DNA from: Tolypeutes matacus
Taxonomy: Eukaryota > Chordata > Mammalia > Cingulata > Chlamyphoridae
NCBI GenBank assembly: GCA_026826555.1
Contig: JAKSZT010017954.1
Span: forward strand, 4,430,642 to 4,494,641
Reading direction: 5' to 3'
Length of the DNA stretch: 64,000 nt
Of this stretch, positions 55,949 through 64,000 are shown in pieces. A program made the position numbers and the translations under genes. The notes below the pieces were generated by a model that saw nothing but the letters and a program-made list of their open reading frames with translations, was not told where the DNA came from and ran no database searches. Positions within the stretch are counted from its first letter, which is position 1. Every line of letters starts with the position of its first letter.

Positions 55949-56410
55949 TGTGTCCATTTCCTAGGCTGCTCAAGCAAATACCCTGAAACGGGTGAGGTTT
56001 AAACAGTAGGAATTTATTTGCTCATGGCTTTGAGGCTAAAAGAAACCCAAAACAAGGCATCATCAAGGTGATGCTTTCTTGCCCAAGCCTGGTGTGCTGG
56101 GGGGGCTGGCTGCCGGTGGTTCTTGGTCCTTTGCTTGTCACGTGGCAAGGCATTTGGCGGCATCTCCTGGTCTCTCCCTTCTCCTCCGGGTTTCACTGGT
56201 GCTTAGCTCCTTGCTTTCTGTGGCTCTCTGTGTCTGAATTTCACTCTGCTTATAAAGGACTCCAGTAATAGGATTAACACCCATCCTGATTGAGGTGAGT
56301 CACACCTTAGCTGAAGTAACCTCATCGAAAAGTCCTACTTACAATGGGTCCACACCCACAGGACTGGATTAAATGCAAGAACCCGGGGTCCAGACAGCTT
56401 CAAACCACCA
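55949..56410 (-). mobile_element. Solo LTR, lineage-specific MaLR family (copy 4), clean 5-bp duplication
   Basis: Spans TG (55949) to CA-type end 'aaaccacca' (56410). The duplication gtcat is perfect at 55944-55948 and 56411-56415. On the reverse strand it shares 'gtgggtgtggacccattg', 'agctaaggtgtgactcacc' and 'tggagtcctttataagc' with the copy at 21930-22412. Confidence 0.9.
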
Positions 56411-56692
56411 GTCATTCCAGCCTCAGAGTGGCAAGCCAAGGCTACTGCTGGGTCTGCATTGCAGCTCCACTCCTCCCAGCCACCGTTGCTTCCGTCCTCA
56501 CCCTTCTCAGGTGTGGAAGGGAGAGCATCCCTGAAAAATATCCTGTATACTGAGCTCCATGTCAGAGGCTGCTTCCTGGGGAACCCAACCTGGGACACAC
56601 AGCAAGAAAATGCTGCAGCTAAGAGTCAGTTATTCCTTCTCTCTTGTCCCCAGTTGTTTTACCTGCAAAATGAAAGGATGTGCTAGATCAGC

Positions 56693-57700
56693 TAGGTCTT
56701 AAAGTGTGGTCCGTGGAACCCTGAAGTTCCCCAAGATGCTCTCAGGAGGTCTACGAGGTCAAAACTACTTCACAATCATACTAAGATGTTATTTGCCGTT
56801 TTCATTTGTGTTGACAATTGCACTGAAGGTGCCAAAGAAATGGTGCCTTAGCAGTGGCAACAACCTGGACAGGTCTTGTTGCATTTATTTGCCATCTTGT
56901 CCTCATGGTTAAAAAACAAAGTCAGTTTCATTTAAGAATGCCCTTGATGAAGCAGTAAAAATTAGTGGTTTTATAAAATCTTGCCCCTTGAGTACATATC
57001 TTTCCACTATTCTGTGTGGTGAAATGGGAGGCCCATATACTCAAGTAGAAGGTTGTCTTGAGGAAAGGTACTTGAGTCATTGTTCGCGCTGTAAGCAGAA
57101 CTTGCAGCTTTTTTCACGGAGCATCATTTTCTCTTGAAAGAGCAAGTGACAGACAAGCTATGGCACACATTTTCTTGGAAATCACAAAGTGAGCCTGCTG
57201 CTTCAAGTAAAACAGCTCACAGTTGTTTTGTTACCAATGAGAAAATTTAAGCTTTTAAGTGAGTATGAGAATTTTGGAAAACTTGTATCCACCATCACGA
57301 ACTTGACAGCTTGCCAGTACTTGAAGACTTTTCCGATGAGATTGGTGGTGATATTAATGAACCCTATTTTTTGACATTGCATAACAAAGTGTGTCAGCAT
57401 TTGGAAGATCTGCATAATTCAGGGAGCCAGCATATTCCAAATGACCAATGCATGGCGTTGCAAAGTTATGCTCTGGTAAAGGATCTATTTGAAGTGCAAG
57501 GCAGACAAGGTATGAAAAGGTCAATAATATAGTTTCAGATTCCACATTGCAGAAATCTATCACTGGTTGCATTCGAGGTAGTATTAAAGAAGAATATCCA
57601 CAATGATTTGCAAAGGCTATTAAAAGACCCCTCCCTTTCCCACTTACATATTGTGGTTGTGAGAACTGCTGCACTAAATCAGACACATTAGAGGCTGGCT
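56693..57700 (+). mobile_element. hAT transposon with transposase remnant, internally deleted
   Basis: The start 'aagtgtggtccgtggaaccc' and 'ctacgaggtcaaaactactt' is the 5' end of a mammalian hAT element. From 56930, fragments of an hAT transposase follow in two frames: KLLSEYENFGKLVSTI near 57250-57290, then VLEDFSDEIGGDINEPYFLT and HLEDLHNSGSQHIPNDQCMA at 57311-57465. Such proteins cut and paste DNA; related ones were domesticated as ZBED-type and SCAND3 genes. Stops, frameshifts and missing N- and C-terminal parts show it is dead. Confidence 0.8.
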
Positions 57701-57704
57701 GTCA

Positions 57705-58280
57705 GGAGGGCCGTTGAGACAGGTCCTAAGGCTGTTTGGGCTCAGCAGGAGGAGTGCATCGATCAGTTGGTAATGTCTGTCATGACCCTGAAGTGGACAT
57801 TGTGGCATGTGTGTCACTGTCACAATTCCTGTATCATCTATAAAAGCCCCTCCACCTTTGCTGCTCTCTGACTCTGATTCTCAGAACATTCTGGAAGGAC
57901 TGGTTACTAGCACAAGAAGCAGCTGCACAGGCCCAACTTGGGACAATAACCTTTGTAGGCAGAACTGGCTCCAAGAAAAATGATGAAGGAGTTAATTTTT
58001 TTGTTATTATTCCAATTTCTCTTTTCAGCAATGTCTCTCCTACCCACAAATTCAGAGTCTGGACGTGTCTTGTAACAGTCACTTAAATCTCATTTTATAA
58101 AAGGATGTGACAAATTCATTATTACTGAAGAGCGTGTAACTGATCAGGTTATATGCACTAGTCTTCCTGGGAGATTCAAGTTTTATTGTAAGACAAAGTC
58201 TTTAGCCAGTAAATTTCAAAGTTTTTAAAGCCCATGCTCTCTGTTTTCAACCTTAAAAATTCTCAGATCTCCCATTTTGA
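57705..58280. other. No recognisable feature
   Basis: AT-leaning single-copy sequence. The 3' terminus of the hAT element is not evident here. Confidence 0.4.
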
Positions 58281-58284
58281 TATG

Positions 58285-58986
58285 TGTGGCGGACTGAATT
58301 GTATACCCCAGTTTGGACACGTTCTTGTTTTTTTTTTAAAGATTTATTTTATTTATTTATTTATCCCCCCCTTGCTGCTTGTGCTCGCTGTGTCCATTTG
58401 CTGTGCATTTTTCTGTGTCTGCTTGTCTCTCTTTGTTGGGTCATCTTGCTGGGTCAGCTCACCATGCCGCATGGGCCGGCTTGCCTTCACCAGGAGGCCC
58501 TGGGAATTGAACCCAGGGCCTCCCATATGGTAAACGGGAGCCCAACCACTTGAGCCACATCCACTTCCCCGTTTTTGGTTTTGATCCGCGTTCCGGTGGG
58601 TATGAACCCGTGGTAAACAGCATCTCTTCAAGATGTGACTTCAGTTAAGGTGTGGCCTAACGGAATCAGGTTGGGCTTTAATCCAGATTACTGGGGTCTT
58701 TTATAAGCGAGTGAAAGTCAGACGGAGAGGGAAGTCACAGGGAACAGCCAGAAGCCAGAAGTCAACGGAACTCAGAAAAGAAAGGAGAAGATGCCACTAT
58801 TTGCATTGCCATGTGATGGAAAAGCCAAGGACCAAGGATCTCCAGCAGCCAGTTCCTGAATGCTACAGTCTTGCTGATGCCTCCATTTTGGACTTCTCCT
58901 AGCCTCAAAACCATGAGCCAACAACTTCCCATTGTTTAAGCCAACCCATTGTATGGTATGTGTTTTAGCAGCTAGGAACTAAAACA
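58285..58986 (+). mobile_element. Solo LTR, lineage-specific MaLR family (copy 5), split by a SINE
   Basis: Spans TG (58285) to 'ctaaaaca' (58986) with a perfect 5-bp duplication atatg at 58280-58284 and 58987-58991. Family words are 'gtgggtatgaacccgtgg', 'cttcagttaaggtgtggcc', 'aaaaccatgagccaacaac' and 'ttgtttaagccaaccc'. A SINE is inserted at 58328-58569, so the LTR proper is about 460 bp. Confidence 0.9.
58328..58569 (-). mobile_element. DAS-type SINE (long form) inside an LTR
   Basis: Antisense, about 240 bp. The tail is at the left, then the middle 'ttgctgcttgtgctcgctg', 'gcttgtctctctttgttggg' and 'gctcaccatgccgcatggg'. The tRNA region carries 'gggaattgaacccagggcc' and 'cacttgagccacatccac'. 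The flanks cgttcttg (58320-58327) and cgtttttg (58570-58577) are a near-perfect duplication. Compared with 27656-27833 it has an extra block of about 60 bp in the middle. Confidence 0.9.
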
Positions 58987-58991
58987 ATATG

Positions 58992-59330
58992 GCTCATTAA
59001 GGGGCTTTCCTCCTACAGTCTGGGTGAGAATTTAAATAATATTGTCTGTATATTCCTGCCAGTCAAAAAAAACCTTATTAAATTTAGTTTACTGAAGTCT
59101 GTCTTGTGAAAACATTTTTGTGTTTTCCAAATATGAAATTATATCTTAACATCAATTATGCTCTTTCAAACTCTATCTCCTCCAGTCCTGGATTTGATAC
59201 TCCAAAGTAGCCTAAAAAAGGTAGGCTCCTCTTCCCATGCAACCCTCAGGTGAGTATCCCTGTCTTACGTGGTGGCAAATTATATTTTCCAAGGTGGCCC
59301 CAGTAAGATCTCCCATCCCATGAGTGCTTG
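58992..59330. other. No recognisable feature
   Basis: AT-rich single-copy-looking sequence. Confidence 0.4.
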
Positions 59331-59334
59331 TAGC

Positions 59335-60157
59335 AGTGTACCACTGACACTCCTCTCTTTGAGGGGTGGGGTCTATACTCCCACTCCCCACTTGACTCTG
59401 GGTGACCTGTGACTATGGAAGACGTGCCACTATGTGACTTCTGATGTTGTCATAAAAAGTGATACAGGGAAGTGGTTGTGGCTCAAGCAATTGGGCTCTG
59501 TCTACCACATGGGAGGTCCAGGGTTCAATTCCTGGGGTCTCCTGGTGAAGGCAAGCTGGCCCACATGGTGAGCTGGCCCGAGCGGAGTGCTGGCCTGTGC
59601 AGGAGTGCTGGCCTGCACTGGAGTGCTGGCCCATGCAGAGAGCTGGTGCAGCAAGATGACGCAACAAAAAGAGACACAGAAGAGAGACAATGAGAGACAC
59701 AGCAGACCAGGGAGCTGAGGTGGTGCGGGAGGTTCAGCAGCCTCTCTTCCACTCCGCAGGGTCCCAGGATCAGTTCCTGGTACCACCTAAAGAGAAGACA
59801 AGCAGACACAGAAGAACACACAGCAGACAGCGAGTCCAAAACAATGGCGGGGGGGGATGGGGGGAATAAATAAATCTTTAAGAAAAAAAAAGTGATGCAG
59901 TACCCTCTTGGTCAGTTACACCAAGAAGCAAGGAAACAAGCACAGGACAGCAGCCCCAGCTGAGGTCCCAGCCAACAGCCCATCAACCGCCAGGCATGGA
60001 GTAAATGAGCCTTGAGAGTCCCCGGTTGAGGCCACGGAGATGAGCTGTCCTGGCTGAGTCCTGCCCAAATTGCAGGTCCGTGAGCAGAAGAAATGGTTTT
60101 TGTTTTAAGCTTCTAAGTTCTGGGATGGGTTATCATGCAGCAATAATGACTAGAACA
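59335..60157 (+). mobile_element. MLT1 LTR split by a dimeric SINE
   Basis: The left part has 'cttgactctgggtgacctg' and 'cgtgccactatgtgacttc'. The right part has 'ccagctgaggtcccagcc', 'caacagcccatcaaccgcc' and 'aagcttctaagttctggg', and ends 'tagaaca'. The order is diagnostic for MLT1. The SINE lies at 59468-59886. Confidence 0.85.
59468..59886 (+). mobile_element. Composite DAS-type SINE with internal tandem units and a second tRNA-like half
   Basis: The element starts 'gaagtggttgtggctcaagc', has box B 'gggttcaattcctgggg', then a tandem array (about 59570-59650) of degenerate units with 'agtgctggcctg' repeated three times. A second module (about 59700-59790) follows with 'gaggttcagcagcctctc' and 'ggatcagttcctggtacc', then 'gaagacaagcagacacag', a G-rich stretch and the A-tail. 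At about 419 bp it is roughly four times the short form. The duplications are aaaaagtgatacag (59454-59467) and aaaaagtgatgcag (59887-59900), with one mismatch. Confidence 0.9.
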
Positions 60158-60356
60158 AAAGTTTAAAATTGATAAGAGACTAGATCAGTGGCAGATGATG
60201 GGGGAGATATGTTTTGGAAGACACCATCCCCCATCTCTAGCTCACACCTGACCACTGTAGTCAACAATGCAGATGGGGAGAGAGAACTCATGAGATTTGA
60301 CTTTGGTCAATTTCCCCGTTTCCCTTTCCCCAAGTCTGTTATTAATAAAATCCATG

Positions 60357-61472
60357 GGAGGGGACTTCCGGGAAGATGGCTGACTAGTAAGACACGGTAA
60401 TCTCTTCTCCAGAAAAATAGCTAGAGGACAAGTGGAAACAGCCCCGAAAAAGATCTTCTAGGGTTTAGGACAGCAGGTGAAGGCTGCACACCACCGAGAG
60501 GAGAGAGGGACCGAAGAGGGAAATCGTGACAACAGAACCGTGAGTTGCAAGTAGCAGCTTCTGCTGCTGCAGGCACCCTCCCCCACACTCTTCAGAATTC
60601 TCGAGCCCCTGGGCCTGCGACCACAGACAAAGGGGGCTTCAGGGATCTGCTACTCCCGGAAAAGTGAGAGAGAGGGACACAGCCTTAGGTTGACTCAGGT
60701 TCGGACCTGAAATTTGGGCTGCGGAGCCCCACGGACCCTTCCACGCGGTGGTTTGCCCTGGGAGCCTAGAGAGGACTGGAGAAATCCGACCCTTGCAACC
60801 TCCCTCTCTTCTAGCCTCGACTAATTGTTGAGGACTCCACGGGAGAGGGGAGAGAGAGCCTGGGGCTGACCCTGCTTTGGACTCCCAGGTTTGGTCTGCC
60901 CTGTCCAGAGAGCCCTTGCAGGCCGGGTGGGGCTGCGCCATTGTTTGCCTTGGAGCCTGCAAGAGGCTAAAGATATACAAACCTCCCAATCTCCTCCTCT
61001 ACTAACAGGGACTGATTGTTGAGGATTCAGAAGGAAGTGGAAATATTTCCTAGCTGGGAAAAGGGGGGCGCTATGAGAGAAGTCTGGAGAACTGTCTCAA
61101 AAGTTTGAATCACAGCGCTCTTAGCCCCCAGACAGGAAGCTCTATCGCATTGATCTGGCCTGTGTCACAACAAATACGCTCCGACCAGGCATTGAATTGA
61201 GAGCTGCCAACAAGCGCCATCTCCTGGCAGACCAAGGACGTGCACATAAGAAAATAAATAAGTAAGAGAGGCTTTTCCTGGCCTCTATAGCCTCCCTGCC
61301 CAAGGCCCTAGGAAACGACTCTACAGCCCAGTTTTGAGCAACCAGCAGAACAATCCTAACAATCAAGGTTGAGCCAAATATCAAAGAGCTGTGGTAACTC
61401 ACAGCCTCCTGCCACTAAAACCCCATAAAAGAGAAAGTGATAGAGCATATAAGTAAAATACAAACTAACCAG
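60357..61472 (+). promoter_or_regulatory. L1 5' UTR / internal promoter region
   Basis: GC-richer than its surroundings and without open frames of note. In L1 elements this region holds the internal RNA polymerase II promoter. AAGATGGC at 60373-60380, 17 bp from the inferred start, matches the YY1 motif that positions transcription start in human L1 ('ccaagatggcc' near the 5' end). A duplicated tract of internal promoter units (monomers) is not seen. Confidence 0.75.
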
Positions 61473-62462
61473 ATGCCTAAGCACCAGCAAAAAATTACAA
61501 GCCATACTAAGAAAATAGAAGACATGGCCCAAGAAAAGGAATACAGCAAAGTCCCAGAAGAGATGCAGAATTTGAGAGAACTAATCAGTGAGATGAGCAC
61601 AAATTTCCAAAATCAAATTAATGAGATGAGAGAGAATATAGTTAAAGAGATCAATGACATCAAGAAGTCATTGAGTGAACACAAAGAAGAATTTGAAACA
61701 CTGAACAGAAAAGTAACAGAGCTCATGGGAATGAAAGACACAATAGGTGAAGTCAAAAATACATTTGAAGCATACAACAGCAGACTCGAAATAATAGGAG
61801 AAAGAATAAGTGATACTGAAGACAGAGCAGCTAAAATTGAAGAGAGAAAAGAACAGAGAGAGAAAAGAATGGAAAAAATTGAGCAGGGGCTCAGAGAGTT
61901 GAATGACAACACAAAACGCAAGAACATACGTGTCATGGGAGTTCCAGAAGGAGAAGAGAAAGGAAAAGGGGCAGAAAGAGTATTTGAGGAAATAATAGCT
62001 GAAAATTTCCCAACTCTCACGAAAGAAATCAACTTACATGTCCAAGAAGCACACTGTACCCCAATGAGAATAAATCCAAATAGACCTCCGCCAAGACACA
62101 TATTATTCAGAATGTCAAGTGTAAAAGAGAAAGAGAAAATTCTCAGAGCAGCAAGAGAGAAGCAAACGATCACATACAAAGGACGTCCAGTAAGACTTAG
62201 TGCAGATTTCTCTTCAGAAACCATGGAGGCAAGAAGACAGTGGTATGATACAATTAGGAAACGGAAAGAGAAAAACTGCTAGCCGAGAATTCCTTATCCA
62301 GCAAAACTGTCCTTCAAATATGAAGGTGAATATAAAGTATTCACAAACAAACAGAAGCTAAGAGAGTTTGCAAAAAAGAATCCACCTTTGCAGGAAATAT
62401 TAAAGGAAGCCTTAGAACCTGAAAGAAAAAGACAGGAGAGAGAGGCTTGGAGGAGAGTATAG
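61473..62462 (+). pseudogene. L1 ORF1, one nonsense mutation
   Basis: The ATG at 61473 begins MPKHQQKI, a typical mammalian L1 ORF1p start; an upstream in-frame GTG at 61437 is less likely. Residues about 30-150 are a charged heptad-like coiled coil used for trimerisation. An RRM-like segment follows (KNIRVMGVPEGEEKG), then a C-terminal domain with LSADFSSETMEARRQW. A TAG at 62280-62282 (codon 270) lies where relatives have glutamine in a CQPRI-type motif. The same frame then stays open to a natural stop at 62460-62462, so the unmutated length would be 329 residues, close to the usual 330-340. Confidence 0.88.
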
Positions 62463-62559
62463 AAGAAAGAAAAGCAGAAAGGATAACCAAAAGAGTAAAA
62501 AGAGAGACAAAATTAAGATGACATATGGAAACCAAAGAATAAAATAGAGGAAATAAATA

Positions 62560-64000
62560 GTGAATGTGAATGGATTAAATTCCCCAATCAAAAGATACAG
62601 GCTGACAGAATGGATAAAAAAACATGAACCATCCATATGCTGCTTACAAGAAACTCACCTCAGACCCAAGGATACAAGCCGGCTGAAAGTAAAAGGTTGG
62701 AAAAAGATACTCTACGCGAATAGTAAACAGAAAAGAGCAGGGGTAGCTATACTAATATCAGACAAAACAGACTTTAAATGCAAAAAAGTGATAAGTGATG
62801 CAGAAGGCCATTATATATTAATAAAAGGGACGATCCTCCAGGGAGATATAACAGTCACACCTAACCAGGTGCCCCAAAATATATGAGACAAATTCTGGCA
62901 AAACTGAAGGGAGAAATAGACATTTCTACAATAATCGTCGGAGACTTCAACACCCCTCTCACATCATTAGATAGAAGAACTAGACAGAAGATCAACAAGG
63001 AAACAGAGAACTTGAACAATATGATAAACAAGTTAGACCTAACAGACATATACAGAACACTGCATCCAAACTCAGCGGGTTATATATTCTTCTCAAGTGC
63101 CCATGGATCTTTCTCCAGGATAGAGATATTGTGATAGGTCACAATACAGCTCTCAATAAATATAAAAAGATTGAAATTATACAAAGCACCTTCTCAGATC
63201 ATAATGGAATGAAACTAGAAATCAGTAACAGACAGGAAAAAAGGAAATTTGCAAATGTGTGGAGACAGAACAACACACTCCTAAATATTCAGTGGGTCAA
63301 AGAAGAAATTGCAAGTGAAATCAATAAATATATTGAGACAAATGAAAATGAGAACATAACATATCAAAACTTATGGGATACAGCAAAGGCAGTCTTGAGA
63401 GGGAAATTTATAGCCCTAAATGCCTATATTAAGAAACAAGAAAGAGCTAAACTCAAAGATTTAACTGAACAACTTGAGAGACTAGAAAAAGAACAGCAAA
63501 CCAATCCCAAAGCAAAAAGAAGGAAAGAAATAATAAAGAGTAGAGCGGACATAAATGAAAATGAGAACAGAAAAGCAATAGAGAAAATCAACAAAACCAA
63601 AAGCTGATTCTTTGAGAAGATCAATAAAATTGACAAACCCCTCGCTAGACTAACAAAGAAAAAAAGAGAGAAGATGCAAATAAATACAATCAGAAATGAA
63701 AGGGGGGAAATTACAACTGACCTCACAGAAATAAAAAGAATCATAAGAGGATATTATGAGAAACTATATGCCAACAAACTAGACAACCTGGATGAAATGG
63801 ACAAATTTCTAGAAACTCATAACCAACCTACACTGACACAACAAGAAATACAAGAACTTAACAAACCAATCACAATTAAGGAGATTGAATCCGTCATCAA
63901 AAATCTCCCAGCAAAGAAAAGTCCAGGACCAGATGGCTTCACAGGTGAATTCTACCAAGCATTTCTAATAGAATTAACACCAATCCTGTTTAAACTCTTC
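62560..64000 (+). pseudogene. L1 ORF2 5' part (endonuclease to early RT), broken
   Basis: ORF2p makes and copies the target nick. Endonuclease landmarks are present: NVNGLN, CCLQETHLR (catalytic Glu), VGDFNTPL (Asp) and SDHNGMKLE (His). The RT domain begins with [15 protein letters not shown] near 63915-63960. Lesions: a frameshift with small deletion at about 62850-62885, a second frameshift at about 63110-63135, and a TGA at 63605-63607 where a tryptophan is expected. After that the same frame runs open to the window end. The start region (62540-62560) has an in-frame stop, so no clear initiation codon is found. Confidence 0.88.

Larger units (their letters stand above)
60357..64000 (+). 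mobile_element. L1 retrotransposon with 5' end, truncated by the window edge
   Basis: The element starts at 'gggaggggacttccggg' with a YY1-type motif, runs through a 1.1-kb 5' UTR, ORF1 and the first 1.4 kb of ORF2, and leaves the window. Presence of the very 5' end means a full-length-type insertion, which is uncommon. Its coding frames carry several lesions, so this copy cannot move by itself. The 3' UTR and the second target-site copy lie outside the window. Confidence 0.9.

Noticed and set aside
61613..62224. 203-codon open frame on the - strand
   Set aside because: It is a shadow of the L1 ORF1 on the + strand. Its hydrophobic runs come from reading the lysine/glutamate-rich coiled coil backward.

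Overview
This window is mammalian nuclear DNA, and the repeats point to an armadillo (Xenarthra, Dasypus or a close relative). The diagnostic signal is at least nine copies of a tRNA-derived SINE of the DAS type. Each has a 'gagccacatcc'-like box A region and a 'gatcgaaccc'-like box B region, and several are bounded by clear target-site duplications. Alongside them are pan-mammalian fossils (MIR, L2, MLT1, MER5A) and L1 copies with a 3' UTR I do not recognise from primates or rodents. Assignment to armadillo is from established knowledge of SINE families; the species cannot be settled from this window alone.

I find no intact host protein-coding gene, no convincing exon, no RNA gene and no CpG-island promoter. 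The many ORFs of 60-200 codons fall in repeats, in pyrimidine-rich tracts or opposite other features, and look like chance. The window reads as intergenic or intronic DNA built from layered transposon insertions in older single-copy sequence.

Layout. 1-7.3 kb: mostly single-copy with old L2/MIR/MLT1 and one short SINE. 7.3-11.6 kb: an antisense L1 derivative in which an ORF1 remnant is joined directly to the 3' half of ORF2 (half-L1, HAL1-like). 11.7-22.4 kb: MIR, MER5A, L2 and a series of MaLR-type LTRs, several of them clean solo LTRs. 23-31.3 kb: two antisense copies of a lineage-specific L1 3' UTR, an L2 of about 1.1 kb, and SINEs inserted into both. 32.6-33.7 kb: a solo LTR followed by three small hAT-type elements. 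39.65-40.45 kb: a MIR split by a 570-bp retro-insertion joining a fragment of a two-pore potassium channel gene (KCNK12/THIK-2-like) to DAS SINE sequence. 41-56 kb: mostly single-copy with many MIR and L2 remnants. 55.9-60.2 kb: solo LTRs, a hAT transposase remnant, and two LTRs split by SINEs. 60.36 kb to the window end: the 5' part of a full-length-type L1 on the + strand, with 5' UTR, ORF1 carrying one nonsense mutation, and an ORF2 fragment with frameshifts that runs off the window.

The most unusual item is the KCNK12-like/SINE chimera. The HAL1-like fusion, the dimeric SINE with internal repeats at 59.5 kb and the expansion of one xenarthran MaLR LTR family come next. Several single-copy blocks with retained CpGs or dense homeodomain-type sites are flagged as possible conserved noncoding elements, which only alignment can confirm.
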